Shown: positions 1 to 13,699, numbered from the stretch's first letter. The stretch is DNA of 64,000 nt from Aphrophora alni (GCA_963513935.1 OY740769.1:34499120-34563119); one strand, 5' to 3'. Program-made: numbers and translations. The notes: generated from the letters alone by a model not told the origin.

Positions 1-770
1 TTGAAATTAATTAAGTCTCCTACATTCAAAGATATCTAATGGTCATTATAGTGATATTGTGTCCATTCATCTTTTGGAGCGTTGGGGGAGGGGGGGTATT
101 TGACAACTATTGTAAGCAAAATAGGTGAAGTCAATTTTTATTATGTTAACATTATCAGTTTTGGTACCTTGGTATTATTTTAAATAATCCCTAACCTAAA
201 GTTGCTAGGTAAAAATCTTTTTGATGTCTTTTAAAGAAAAACTAACCTCTTTTTGGGGTTCTGTAACCCAAACTGTACTGAAGACTGCTCAAGACGGGTT
301 TCACCTATGTTTACTAGGATGGAGCAAATTGAGAGTTATTTGAGACAAGATATTCCTCAGGTAGAGATTTTAGTTCCTTATTTTTTAACTTAAATAGACT
401 TTAATGAAATTTCCATCGATTCGTCTTCTTTTCACGGTGCTACAACCTATCTAGAGTCAGGAACTCTCATAATTTCAACCGCCAGTCTTAATTGTTTAAC
501 GTTGATTCTATCTAGTTTTTCAGACCCAAAATGGAAAACGAGTCCGTTGCCACATCATCCTGCAATCTCAACTTTTGTATGCCAATCCTACTTCTGGAAA
601 ATATGTGTTCCTAGTATCGTTTTTTGGGGATCTGGTCATTGGACATAATTTTTATATGACCAGTTTATCTTAGACGGCATACCTTAATGTATCTGATAAG
701 ATCTACATCTCTGTAGAGGTCAGAAAGCTCTAAATTTGTTCGGCGTCTACATAGTTTGAGAACATAGCGG
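1..770. other. intergenic, no gene seen
   Basis: No open frame with coding character, splice-flanked exon or recognisable repeat was found here. The base composition is ordinary AT-rich spacer. Confidence 0.5.
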
Positions 771-887
771 GCAAAAATACTTTTTCCAAATCCTGCAATA
801 AATTCTGAGCACCGTGCTATCTCTGTCACACTGAAATTCTGAGCACCGTGCTCAGAATTTATTGCAGGATTTGGAAAAAGTATTTGC
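771..887. repeat. 117-bp hairpin (inverted repeat)
   Basis: The arm at 771-818 is repeated in reverse complement at about 842-887, with a loop of roughly 24 bp. The shared core includes CCAAATCCTGCAATAAATTC. The arms are almost identical, so the palindrome is young or maintained. It could be a foldback MITE-type relic, but no target duplication is evident. Confidence 0.85.
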
Positions 888-1478
888 TCTAGATAGCTCT
901 AGATTTGCTCTAGATTTGACTCTAGATAGGTTGCTGACCTCCTTCCATGTCCAACATTTATATACAGTGGTTCAAGGTTTTCAATGTTCAGTTTGTCGAA
1001 AACTTTTACTTCGAGGAATCGATTTAACATGAGGGACACGATGTGGATGGGTTAGCATTCAGGTCAGGTAACAATGACTAGTAGAGAAAATAAAAATTAT
1101 AAGATTTCAAACTCACTTTAAGATCAGAAATGTTCTATTTAAATCAATAAAATTTTTCTGAATAGGCGAGAATTATTAAATGGACACTGCCCATTAAAAT
1201 ACCACATTCGTATAGGCTATAGAGCAGCATGTATTTCGGATCAGAGACAGCAGAACAAATTTTGTATTTTTTCCACGAAGATTTAGAAGTAAACCATTGT
1301 AGAGCCCATAGCCTTTACGGATATTAATCCTAAAATTATCAAGGGTTTGATACGAGCAATAGGGGCTATCTGAAATGAATTTTAGTCAACCCATAGTCAT
1401 ATAATATTACACAATACATCAATTTTGATTTGCACTTGTTGGATTTCAAATAACAATAGAAGATCAAAAGAGAGAGAC

Positions 1479-1782
<304 letters not shown>

Positions 1783-2176
1783 ATGTCAATCTCATTTGCT
1801 TCTTCTTATTTAATTTTATTTCTTAGAGCTCAATACAGACACTCGAAATATTTTCTCAGGGCAAGCCTTCTTCATTTGTGTTATAAAATAAAACCTCACG
1901 TTTTAACTGTCAAAAGAATTAAAATGAACTAGTTTTCATAAAATATAATCACTTAGTCCGTTGTCAAGTGTAATTATCTGAGAAACTAATTATATCATAA
2001 AGACTGTGCTCAATCTTATGATTCCCAGTTTAACAATCAATATTGTTAAAGTTATCAAACTATTGTAATGATCGATTCTTAAAACAATGAGACTTTGAAA
2101 TAAAACACGTATAACAAGTAACCATTTGTATGGTTAGATACATTTGTAACCACGTCGGCAGACGAGGATAAGCGTC

Positions 2177-2230
2177 ATGAAATCAATCAGGAGTATTTGT
2201 GTAGCTGTGACACTTTTGTGTTTGATACAG
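2177..2230 (+). CDS. gene 1 exon 1: signal-peptide exon of Cys-rich secreted protein
   Basis: This exon has 18 codons, MKSIRSICVAVTLLCLIQ. It starts at ATG and ends in CAG followed by a GT donor (gtatttc), phase 0. It is basic at the N terminus with a hydrophobic core, as in a signal peptide. Its length, phase and final Gln match the first exons at 37014, 49977 and 54877. Joining it to the phase-0 acceptor exon at 19577 completes the signal peptide, reading LIQVTLA then RYCC, a good signal-peptidase site. A weak TATA-like TATAAC lies at 2110. The inferred intron is about 17.3 kb, so another downstream partner exon, or an intermediate exon, cannot be excluded. The exon itself is better supported than the pairing. 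Confidence 0.7.
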
Positions 2231-2933
2231 GTATTTCATTGACTGTTTGTTTTTAAGTTTTTAATTGACTTAACAGGATATAAGATAGGGATTTCAATCA
2301 AATTTAAGTATAACTAATAAGGACAGGATTTAAAATGTTTTACCAGTTGGTATATTAGGTGTTACTACTTGTATAATTTATATATTATGTAATTGGTTTT
2401 AGTTGTACGCTATTTAAATTTAATATCGTAAATGATACCCTATAAACTTGAAAAATCTAATTCTATATCAATCTATATTAAATCGTAAAAACTAAATACA
2501 TTGAAAAGTTAATTTTAAACACAGTTTCTTTTAAATATGAGTCTACAATATTTTAGATTTCAAGATTTCATTCAAATTTCTGACACTTACAAATTAGTGT
2601 CTTAGAGTTAAAACGTAAAGACACAGTTACATTGTACCTCTTTTTTTTTACGAAATCAAGAACCTCGTAAAAACATAAATTTAATTTGACATTTATCTAA
2701 ATTCTCAAATTTGAGGTTGCCAACAAATTTAGATTGATTTATCATTTTATTCTACATTTTTGTATTACAAGAAGTTTTTTACTACTGACTGAAAATTGAG
2801 TGAATATTTCCTTAAACATTTTGAAGATTCCTTATAACAAAACCAAGTTATAATGTATGAAAAAAATGCAAAAAATAATATTCACTTAAAAATACTGAGC
2901 AAAACGTGTTTAAAATTCGTAATCAGTTATGCG

Positions 2934-3375
2934 AAAGGTATTAATATACATATTGTACATTTGATAATATAGTAATAAAAAAAGGTATTAATATACATAT
3001 TGTACTTTTGATAATATAGTAATAAAAAAAGGTATTAATATACATATTGTACTTTTGACAATGTAGTTATATAAAATGTACTAATATATTGTTCATTTGA
3101 CAATATACAGTAGTCATATAAAAGGTACTAATATTCTACAATATATTGTAAATTTGACTATATAGTTAGGGGGGTCTATATAAAAGGTAGTAATATATAT
3201 TTTACAATATACATTTTACAATGTAGTCATGTAAAAGGTACTAATATACATATTTTAAATTTACAATATAGTCATATAAAAGGTACTAATATACATATTG
3301 TAAATATGACAATATAGTCATATAAAAGGTACTAATTATACATTTTATATATTTTATATTTTTCATTATAGTCAA
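2934..3375. repeat. degenerate tandem repeat, about 46-50 bp x 9
   Basis: Units share AAAGGTACTAATATACATAT followed by a TTTGACAATATAGTCATA block. The first three units are nearly identical and later ones have diverged in length. One unit carries an inserted GGGGGG tract near 3170. Confidence 0.85.
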
Positions 3376-4146
3376 ACATAATTAAATACTTTCCTTTAGT
3401 ATTTTAGGATTTTAGAGAATTAAAAATCCTCTTTTAATCTATAGCTAATATTGTTAATAGCGTTAGAAAATTAATTCAACATAGTTTCACACAAACTAAA
3501 TTTATTGTCCAAATATTTCAGTGCAATATTTAAATTACACAAGTATTTTCATCATTGTATATATTTAACAAATCAATATCTAAAAGCCTATCATTTTTTA
3601 AACTATATTTTACAGCCAAAATGATTTTAATAATTAATAATTTAAATCAATTTGTTTTTCTCTAGAACGTGGGCAAATAAATAACTTTTTACAGAGTTCT
3701 TTATTCTGATGTTTATTTGCAACACTACTAAACCTAATTATACAGATTTATCATATATAAGCAATTATGTTTTTTTTGTAATTTTAAGAGTGATTTTGAA
3801 AGAACTTGAATTTTTGAAAGAAATTATCGAGTGATCAAACTTTCCAACTGTCTACAATTTTTTCTTTTTAATTTAATGAATGAATGAATGTGTATTTAAT
3901 TGTTTTTGTTTTTTTACAACATAAAAATATTTGTTCCTTTTTTACAAAATATATTTGTATTTCGTATGAAATTAATAATGTTGACTATACACTAAAACAT
4001 AAAATACACATAAAAAAATAAGATTAGAAAATTAATTTGATTTGACTAAAGTAGACGAAACTGCAGCCGACCGAGCCCAACAAAATAAACAATAACTTTA
4101 CCTAAGGTTACAAAATTTAAAAAACTTCCTATCTTAATTACTTTAA

Positions 4147-4812
4147 CACTTTCACTACCAGGCGTATTATGGGCGTTTTCGCTGTAAAATGCCAAAACGT
4201 GTTAGTAAATTATTTTTATTGCAATATCATTTGTATACCCTAAAATTAAATTTAAAAAATATATAGGGTAAAAGTATACCCTAAAATTATGATTTTAACC
4301 CAAATAAATTGTAATAGCGGTGTCGGAAGTATCGGACCGACATGGTTTTTTTATAACGAAAATGGTACTTGTAAATGAAGCTGTCGGCCATATTGGCACG
4401 ACGCTGTTAATACGTAATTTTGTTTCAGTGACGTTTTCAACTCTCTGCTTCGGCCGCCAATTCTCTATTCTATCGGCTGCCTGTCTGTCACTATTGCAGA
4501 TCTTTGTTCTCACTAGTTGCTTTCTGTACTGTGTTAGTGTTTTTAAAGTGTTCTGGCTTTTGTAAATAAACTGTAAATAGATTACAATATAACAGTGTAT
4601 AAAGCGTTTTAGTATTCCAATAGTTTAAAGTTTGATTATAACACATAAGAATGAGTGATCAGGTAGTGCCATCGGAAACTGATTTGTCCGGTGCGTTGAG
4701 TGCTGGTGAAAACACAGTTGAGGACTCGGCGAGTGACAATGTGGAAGTTACCGATGCTGACCCCGATTTTGCCCCTAGTGGTAGAAGTGAATACTGTATG
4801 CATCTGTGTTAG
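4147..4812 (+). mobile_element. possible piggyBac-like element, 5' part only
   Basis: TTAA at 4143-4146 is followed by CACTTTCACTACCAGGCGTA, which resembles a terminal repeat next to a TTAA target. About 500 bp downstream is a short acidic open frame (4651-4812) resembling the N terminus of a piggyBac-type transposase. No right end or catalytic part was found, so this would be a truncated or internally deleted copy. The assignment rests on TTAA and sequence flavour only. Confidence 0.35.
4651..4812 (+). pseudogene. short acidic ORF, candidate transposase N terminus
   Basis: A 53-codon frame, ATG to TAG, rich in Asp, Glu and Ser, with the segment DADPDFAPSGRSE. Acidic N termini with DPDF-like motifs are common in piggyBac-family transposases. 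The frame ends after SEYCMHLC and the following sequence is AT-rich with a T tract, so the remainder is missing. It could also be the 5' exon of an unrelated gene, but there is no obvious donor. Confidence 0.3.
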
Positions 4813-6145
4813 ACATAGACATTAATTTTTTTTTTTTTTTTTGGTTTTGAAAATGAAATTGATAACATGACTAGTACTTCTCTATCCACGCCTACAACAA
4901 TTGCATTAAGGACAAACATGATTTACTGACCTTATGAAAGAGTCTCAAATCGTTCATTTCTAAGTGGAATTTTATAATCAACCGACTCTTGTATTGCACA
5001 AAGCCTATTTTCATTTGTGCGATCTCTTTGTCTTCTTCGTCTCCCTTTGTCACTTAAGATACCTTCTTTGTCCTCGTGTGCCTATTCTTGCGGGGATTGT
5101 ATGACTGGAAAAGTTATTTATTTGAAAATTATCATTTATTTTCAATAGTTTAAAATATTATACGTTACAAAAACGTACATAAATGGAAAAATATAATACA
5201 ACATTTATTAAAATAACTTAAACAATAAACTGTTAAAAATCAAAGACTAATAAAAATTTAACAACTATAACCAGATTTGTTAAACTACCACCACCAAACT
5301 AAATTTCTTGTAACACTTATCAAAAATTATAACTAAACAACTCCTGAAAGACACAGATTTCATTATTTTTATGAAAACACTACTAAACTATCATAAATCC
5401 TAAATAAAAACAATAGGAAAAGTAATAAAGCAGTTAAAAAGCAATCGCTAACCAACTTCAGAGTTTAAAAGGCTAACTAATACACTTTTAAGGGCACTTA
5501 AAATATAACAAAATTGTGTACCAACCCATACACACAGACTTAATAAGTCGTAAGCATCAATAAGGTTTCTTGTTGTTTTCGTAAAGGTTTTTTACGGGTA
5601 ACAGAGTGACCAAATCTTTGAATTTGAATAGTTTTAATTATGAGATGATAACATTCATTTTTAAAAACTCTCTCAATTGCTTGTAATAATTAAATTAGGG
5701 AATAATTTATTGATTGGTCATTAATTTCACAACACACGATAGTTAGAAATTATTGTTGAAAGAGTAAAATATTTCCATTATATTTATTTTAAAGAAAATC
5801 TTGCTGTTATGAATTTTTGTGTTTAATATATGTTTTTAATAAAATAATATTCTCCAATTATATTTATAATGGAGCTTCCTATACAAATTAAAATTTTGAC
5901 CTAAAATACTAAACAGGCATGATTTTAATTTAAGAACTCACTAATTATATATTTGAATATAATCTTGGCAATATAATTTTCACTTCATTTTCAGGGGAAC
6001 CTTTGTTGTGGTCTGATTTTGCTCATCAACAACTGGCTTTGTTGTTCATTATTTGGTTTTCAGTATCACATATGATAAACGTCCTGCTATCTATCTAGCT
6101 CTAGGCTTGGGATTGATTTCTTCATTGAATCAAGTTAATCATACC

Positions 6146-6470
6146 AAACCTTTGTTTCAAATATTATTAAAATATTCATATTAGTACAGGCTAGGCCTAA
6201 TTTAATATTGTTTTGAGTTATTTAAGCTGATGACCCTAATAAGCTGTTTTATCTGTTACATTTAATGCCAAAACCTTGTTTCAAATACTATTACAAATTT
6301 ATTCATATTAGCCTAGGCTAGTCTAACTTGAAACTGTTTTGTATAATTGAATCATTAAAGCTGGTAAACCTAATAAGCTAAATATGCTTGTTATAATTTA
6401 GGAAAAAACTTTGTTTTAAATATTGTCCAAAATTATTTATATTAGTCCAGGTTAGGCCTAACCTAAAATT
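6146..6470. repeat. three diverged tandem copies, about 124-133 bp
   Basis: The string AAACCTTTGTTTCAAATA, followed by a TTCATATTAG..CAGGCTAGGCCTAA block, recurs near 6146, 6270 and 6403. The copies differ by many substitutions. Confidence 0.75.
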
Positions 6471-8700
6471 ATCATAATAACTTGATTATTGATGACGATG
6501 AATCGTCTTATTTATATGTTATGTTAAGCAGATGGTTGCTATTGTAATAAATATAAAATTGGCTACAAATTGACAAATGTAAATCCTAGTTTTTAATGAT
6601 ATTACATAGTTTTGTTAGAATCTCGACGTTGTGCACAATTTGATATAATATTAAAGATGTTTCATTATAAAAATAGCCAATTAACTTTCCTTTCTTTCTG
6701 AAAGGGGGCGAACAACTCAGTAATAATAATATCGTTATATAATAGTTTAAAATGGTTGTGAACAGTTTATTATTTTGTAAGTAGTGAAGTGAAAACAACT
6801 ATAGAGTGAAAGACAATTTTTGTTTAGTGCTGATTAATATCGCTAATGATGGAAGATGATATGCGAATTTCAACAAACTATGCGTGGTGTTTGTTATTTA
6901 AGTTATTGAAACTTTAGTAGACTAAAGCTACAAATTACAACTAATGTATTCATATCAGATTAAGTATCTACTGTATGGTAACATTTTAGCGTTTCTCATG
7001 AACTACGCTGGGTTTGAAAAAAGCGTAGTTATGAGAAGAGACGATATGATTTCTTCTGCACAGCGATGAAGAAGACCCATATTCTTTCATTTAACATGGA
7101 TTGATGGGATTGAAAAAAACAACTTATTCAATTTCTAATTTTATAAATAGTAAGTACATTGAAATTTAATGGTTAATATTAATAATTAATTCCTGCAAGG
7201 ATTAATAATTCTTGAGATGGACGAATGTATAAATTACTATAGTAAATTTAAATGTAAAAAGTTTACCATTTTTCTTTAGTAATTGATGATATGGAAATAC
7301 ACAAACCACACATAATTATTTAGTTTTAAAAACTGTTACTCAAAGCCATCCGCACATGTGATTTCGCTTAAATTTATGAAGCCAAGTTTTGTACATTGTA
7401 TTTGTTCCCGAATAGATTAATGTATTTATAGTTGTTATAAAACACACAATTAATAAGTAACAAAAAGTAACTAAAATTTTCATATAGTGACTGGTTCAAT
7501 AAATATCATTAATATATAATAATCCTAAACTATGTAAAGCATCAATTTTACAGGTTTTAAATAAAAAATTAGGTTTCACCATTAGACACATTATACAACG
7601 AAAGTGACCTAGTTGGAAAGAGACCTACTTTTTGTCCTCCTTTCATCAACCATTGACTAATCTGACCTTTAAACATAGCATCAGTATCAAAAACAGTTTC
7701 TTCATTGCACTTGGAAATATTTTGTTAACATTGTTTACGGACAGAAACAAGAAACAAAAATTGTTCACCAGTTTAATTAGGAGTAAGTGAGTATATACAT
7801 TATGTTTGTTATTAATAACACTCTTTCATAACATGGTACCAGTATTTAGCACTACAATTGTATTTAATAATTTATCAGATGAATATCTATAACAGACCTA
7901 ATAATTGCTTGTTGGGTAATAATCAATGGCTATACAAAGAAGAAGAAGAAGAAAGTAAAGCACCTCTTCAAACTTCCTGTACGTCATAATAGTAAGAATT
8001 TTATATGTTTCAAAAACTACGTTTATTTAAAAAAAAAAAAAATTAATTAATGTATATGCAACATATTTAAAAGAAAATAAACGTCCACTTTTTTGTTTTA
8101 TTTTTAATAAAAAGTGAGGTTATTTATAAACATAAAAACAAAAATGAGGTTATTTATAAATATAATAACAAAACTGCCAGATATTTCAAATACCAAATTC
8201 CTTCATTCTCAAGCTAGTAAGGTACAGTTGCCACATATATTCTTAGTGATCGTTACCTTGGTCAAATATCCGCCTAAAACATTTAACGATTTAATTGTAG
8301 AATATTTTTATAAAAACTCCTAATCTGATTAAGAACATAATCCTGGTAGAAACGGTGTACATCAAAGCTGTGTCATCAGCAAACATGAGTAATTGACCAC
8401 ATAGTCACTTCACACTTGTAAAAAAATTAAATGGCACATTTTTGATCTTTAATAATTAACTTGCAACTTATATACGCACGTAAACAATTTTGAATCCTGC
8501 AGTTTCAAATCATCTCAAAGTTATATGTAGACAACCAAACATTTAAAATTAGTTTATACTGAGTCTTATTCTTTTCACAGGTCCAGAAAGGTAACAGATT
8601 AGTGTGTTTGTTCAGTTTGCTCGGTTATAGATATTTACTTATCACTTGATCTTGATATCATTCTTACAAAATAATCACTATAACTAAAACACTTAAAAAT

Positions 8701-8945
8701 ATTCATGGATATAATAAAGCAATAAAGCTTAAAGTTTCAAAATATTTTAATAATATAAATGAGCTACAATTGTTTCGCCTTGCAACATCATCAAGCAACT
8801 GATAATTAACAGGTATTGACAAATATTTAAACATACACAAGTAACAGGAAACTGAAATACAATAGAGAAATCGGGAAGAGTAGGGTGAATGACCTAGCAG
8901 GTTGATGAACTATGTTAAGGATGGGTTTTAGAAGGGGTGAAGAAT
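8701..8945 (+). repeat. left arm of Penelope-like element terminal repeat
   Basis: Inverted copy of 12880-13123. Shared blocks include GAGCTACAATTGTT, CAAGTAACAGGAAACTGAAA and GGATGGGTTTTAGAAGGGG. The arms have diverged by scattered substitutions and small indels. Confidence 0.88.
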
Positions 8946-9198
8946 TTAATACAATTTGGTCATTTAAGTTAAAATAGGCCTAAATGAAATAGATCTATTT
9001 ATTTCTAAACATTCTAAATTATTTAATCTATTGCTTTTATTTTCTATATGTAACAGTTTAACATTCAATTTCGGATCAAAACTATGACCCGAGTCCAAAA
9101 GGTGGTTAGCAAAGTTAGAGTTTCTATAGGCATATTTCCAGCTATCTACATGTTCTTTAATCCTAACTTTTATAGATCTACCTGATTGACCTTTGTAC

Positions 9199-11723
9199 TA
9201 CAACGAAAAACCCAACTTTTGTACTAGCTAGACCGTACGCTTCCCCTATCTTATTTACTAAGCGCACTAGTCTTGAATCCTGAATTTTTTTCGTCCAGGA
9301 TTTGTTTCCGCGTAACAAAGAACGAATTATTCAATCCGCTGGAAGTGTAGGCTTCTGTATTTTGTCTGGCCTGGATTGAATAACCCCTTCAACAGTTTAG
9401 GTTAACCCAAACTGCCGGTACCCCCTTTTTTATTTAATTACTTCCAGTTACAGTATTTAATTTACCCATATGCTCAGGGAGAACACGATTTTACCTTTTT
9501 TATCTTTTTTATTCCCTAGGGAGCGTGTTCTTGAGAATACGTTGTAAATACACTATATCTTACCTTTATTCAAAATATTAACTGTAAACATAACCAAGAT
9601 GTGTGGATAATTATAAAAGACTACACATTGTTTTTGATATTAATAACTGAAACTTATTTATTCCATTTAATTTGAAAGAAACTAAAAACAATTTTTCTCA
9701 ATAACCAAGATCAAAATTATTTAAAAAAGAAAGATACAAAAATTATTTAGTTTTCATCACTGAAAATATTCTCATACAGTTTATTACTTTTATCTATAGG
9801 TAACAGACAGGCAATTATTTTAATTTAGAGGAAAATTGCATACTTTATATTATTATGTAAACAAAGAATTTTCTGTTATTAATCTCTGAACACTAATTTC
9901 TAAGTTTATAATCTAATTAGTTGTTCAGGATTATTATATGAACATCTTAATAATTATGAAAAAGAAATATCTACACACAAGTATTATATCTTAATCTACA
10001 CAATTCTTAATTGATTATATTAAATTTATATCCCAGGAAAATCAGTTTGACTCTAAATTTAATTTTTGGCCAATTTTGCCTTAACAAGAAAAAGGATAGT
10101 TTGAATAGGTTTTCAGACCTTGACCGCCGTCTGGAAGATCCTGGTCTCGATGCTCCTGGATAATGGGATGATTTTAATTCTATGGTGTCCGGTTGTTGTT
10201 GCAGTTTACAGTTGATCCATGTGTCCTTAGCGAAATTTCTGAAGCGTGTTAATTTTCATTAACTCTAGATGTTTAAGATTTTCCACTTTTTCGGAACTCA
10301 CTGCAGATTCGCTAGTTTAACATTTCACTTCTCACTTCAACTTATTTCCTTTACGGTTTAATCTTTAGCACTGATACTTAAACATTTTAACTTTTTCGAA
10401 ATAGCTTCGGGCATAGTAACCCCTTACAGCTGCTTTAACTGATTTTTTAAGAGAGAGCGCGATCGGGCATAGTAACCCCTTACAACTGTTTTTACTGATT
10501 TCTTAATAGAGAGCGATGAAGTCTCGTGCTGCTGTATTTATAGCCTAAAATTATCGTATACCAATTTCTTTCCCTCGCACGGATAATACGATAGTTCTTT
10601 ATTTTTTATTTCTTACGTAATTCTTGCGTTAATTTTCAGTTCTAACGTTTGGTTTGTTTACCTATGGGTGAATTACCATGGTCCAAGTCCTCTAATCTTT
10701 TGTTTTAATTGTTTTCCTGTAATTAATCATTTTCATTATTGTAGCTGTCTGTTGGTACGCTGGCTCCTCCATTTATACGTCACGAAGTTCTGGTGTTTAG
10801 AACTCTACATCTTCAAACTTGCTACTTTAAAATTCCCTATTGTTTCTTCTTTATCCTCTTCTAACGGTTTTTCTAATTGAATTTTCATCTTTTATTTATC
10901 AGCATTTTGTAGGTCTCCATGTAAGCTTTCGCGAGAATTTCGCGTCGAGTTTTTCGGCCCGCTCGTTCACCTGCAATTCGTTATGCAATAATCGGCGTCA
11001 CTTTAGAGTTTTGAAACTTCACCATTTTGTTTATTTCCTTTAATAACCGCACTCACCGTAGCGAAGATTCTGTGTGACCCACAGATCTTGGTTATTTTCA
11101 CAATCTGTTACACACTTCTTTGTTTGGAGGGTTATTATTTACTGATCACCCTGGGACTTACAGATTCTTTAGTATATTTGATTTTATCAGGCTTTCTTAA
11201 TTTTGAAATTCGTTTATTTCCGTTTTATTTAACTTTCAAATTATATAATTTCTCTTAACTTTTTTAATATTAACTTTTTCAAAAATTGTCCAAGAATCAT
11301 TTATTCTTAGAACTATTTATCAATCACAGAAATACCAAGGGTTTTTGATTTTGAGTCATTTTTAATTATATTTTTTTTATTTTCTTCATGTCAATCTGCT
11401 GCAGCGCATGTCAGTTTATATGAAATAACCGTAACTGATCTGTATTGCATACAACTTGTACTACAATTACACATCCTTTAACATTATTATTTTATATTTT
11501 AATAATTCATCAAATACGAATTTTTTATTCAAAATCTACCGACATACGATTTTACTGTCAAAACGGGTAGGCAAAAGTTAGACTGAGTCATAGGTCAGTT
11601 TCACCGACTCGCTCTGAGCAGCAAAGTTGGTTACAAATCAGCCAAACCTTGTATTAGGATTAAATTTAGGTTTTTCTCATTTTTTGAACAAAATATAATC
11701 CCATACAACGAATTTCCGTTGTA
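9199..11723. mobile_element. 2,525-bp DNA element inserted in the Penelope-like ORF
   Basis: Flanked by direct GTAC copies (9195-9198 and 11724-11727). The ends are short inverted repeats: TACAACGAAAA at the left, and TACAACGGAAA read inward from the right. Removing the element and one GTAC joins the two halves of the GIY-YIG domain exactly. No transposase was recognised inside, so it is probably non-autonomous. The right terminus also forms a 20-bp near-palindrome (11704-11723). Superfamily is uncertain: a 4-bp duplication with a short TIR fits several cut-and-paste groups. Confidence 0.75.
10405..10515. repeat. two tandem copies, about 57 bp
   Basis: The block CGGGCATAGTAACCCCTTAC, followed by GCTG..ACTGATTT..TTAA.AGAGAGCG, occurs twice in succession inside the nested DNA element. 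Confidence 0.8.
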
Positions 11724-12879
11724 GTACTCAGAGTCACAATCTTGACAAGATATTTTATAAACTCCACTATCTTCTAACATTTCTTTGTTATCTTTATTAT
11801 TAACCAACATTTCCCCTACATTTTTTGTACAATGAAAGGCAACTTTACGATTACATTTAGTTAAAATAAGGTTACTGATTTTATAACTAGTTCTGTTGAT
11901 ATAAGATAATTTACTATTTAATATTTAACTATTTCAATGCTATCATTATGGGAAGAGTAGACTAGATTTTCAGCTCTTCGCTTTAACTTCTTTTTTTAAA
12001 TATTATCTATTAAACTAACATTAAACTTATTATTAACAGCAATTTGTTTAACGATATTCAGTTCATCATTGAAGTCATTAGGTGAGAGAGGTACAATAAT
12101 AAGTCTATGTATCTTGCTGTGAAAAGCAGCATGTTTATGGCTGATAGGATGGTTAGAATCAGGAGGTATTACTGTAACTGTATAAGTTGGTTTTCCGAAA
12201 AATTTTAATTTATGATAACTATCAGTGATATTAATGTTAAGATTCGAGAAATTAATGCTGTTATTTATACCCACTTCCATAGTGAACTGAATGTTGCTAT
12301 TTACAGAATTTAAGGTTTTAAGTAGAGAGTCTAACTGCCTATTAGTGCCACTAAACAAACACAAAACATCGTCTACATAACGGTGCCAATAAATTATATT
12401 TTTAAATAAAGGATTGTCTTTACCAAATAAATTATTTTAGAAATCAGCCATGAAAATTTCTACTAGAAGAGGTGACAAAGGTGAACCCATTGCCAACCCT
12501 TCTATTTGTTAATAAAATTTATCGCTAAATTTGAAATAATTTTGACTAATGCAAATTTCTATGGCTGATTTTAATTCATTACTAAGTGTTGTATCACCAT
12601 TGGTATCGCTAATTATGTCATTGACGATGCTTTTAAATTGGTTAGTAGGTATACTTGTAAAAAGACTTTTAACATTGAAAGATACAATTTTAGCATTAGA
12701 AGGTATAGTAACAATTACAATTTTATTAATTAAATCTAAAGAATTCTTATTACTATATTTAGATGTAAAATTAGTGGCACTTTTAAATATAGTATTGACT
12801 TTTTGGGCCAATTTATAAGTAGCATGGTACCAAAGATACCAATTAATTGTGATACAACATTCAGTAATGAATTCTTCAC

Positions 12880-13123
12880 CCCTTCTAAAACCCATCCTTA
12901 ACCTATTTCATCGACCTTCACATACCTGCTAGGTCATTCACGCTACCCTTCCCGATTTCTCTATTGTATTTCAGTTTCCTGTTACTTGTGTATGTACAAA
13001 TAGTTGTCAATAGCTGTTAATATCAGTTGCCCGATAATGCCGCAAGGCGTAACAATTGTAGCTCATTTATATTATTAAATATATTGAAAATGTAAGCTTT
13101 ATTGCTTTATTTTATCCTTGAAT
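12880..13123 (-). repeat. right arm of Penelope-like element terminal repeat
   Basis: Reverse-complement match to 8701-8945. It carries the truncated start of the RT frame at its inner edge (MGFRRGEEF at 12895). Confidence 0.87.
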
Positions 13124-13699
13124 ATGGAGTTTCAACAAGAAATATCTGCTGTTATATTAAAATTAATTAAAAATATATTTCATCTACAACCGATGTTATT
13201 CAACTTCATACCTTGGTTTTATAATTAGGCATTACGTTTAAAGTTTTAAACTTATAATATAGCCTGTAATGACTTTAGCTAGATCAACCCTTCTTAGGGT
13301 AAAAACTATCGTAATTTATTTTACAACATCCTTCTAGAGATTTCAGTGTCAACGATATCTAAGAAGTCTACTAAGGAGTGTGTTCGCCCCCGAGAAGACT
13401 CTTTGATCTATAGTTCAAGCTCCGGTTAAAAAAGGATCTTTTTCACTTTGATAAGTTAATTTATCATCTTCATTGCTGTATTTGTAGAGACATTAAGTAC
13501 ACAAAAAATCTATTGTTTTAAAGAAAAAAGAAAAGAAAATATAGAATATCCACATCTTAAGATATTGATTTACCTTATCACTAGCTAAAAGTAGAGATAC
13601 GAGAACATGTACTGTAAACATTACTCGCATCATTAGTGTAGGAAAGAAATTGAACAGTTGCTGAGCTTTTATCAGCATCCGTTAACGATTGTAAGGTAT

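Larger units (their letters stand above)
8964..12895 (-). pseudogene. Penelope-like RT + GIY-YIG endonuclease, inactivated
   Basis: Read on the minus strand, an RT region starts in the right arm. It shows FTSIP, then IEGLAMGSPLSPLL, then the catalytic motif YVDD (codons at about 12368-12379). In-frame stops lie at 12509-12511, 12437-12439 and 11996-11998, and the endonuclease part is in another frame, so the gene is dead. The C-terminal domain has the Cys pair and core of a GIY-YIG nuclease (VYKISCQDCDSEY) and, across the inserted element, KGQSGRSIKVRIKEH, ending at a TAA at 8964. The insertion plus one 4-bp duplication is 2,529 bp, a multiple of three, so both halves are still in the same frame. 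Functional elements of this class use RT and the endonuclease for target-primed reverse transcription. Nothing here suggests host use. Confidence 0.87.
8701..13123 (-). mobile_element. Penelope-like retroelement, decayed, with nested insertion
   Basis: Two arms of about 245 bp in inverted orientation (8701-8945 and about 12880-13123) flank a minus-strand coding region with reverse transcriptase and GIY-YIG endonuclease similarity, the combination diagnostic of Penelope-like elements. The RT part begins right inside the right arm, so the copy is 5'-truncated. A separate 2.5-kb DNA element (9199-11723) splits the GIY-YIG domain. Internal stops and a frame change show that it is inactive. Without the insertion the element would be about 1.9 kb. 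Confidence 0.88.
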
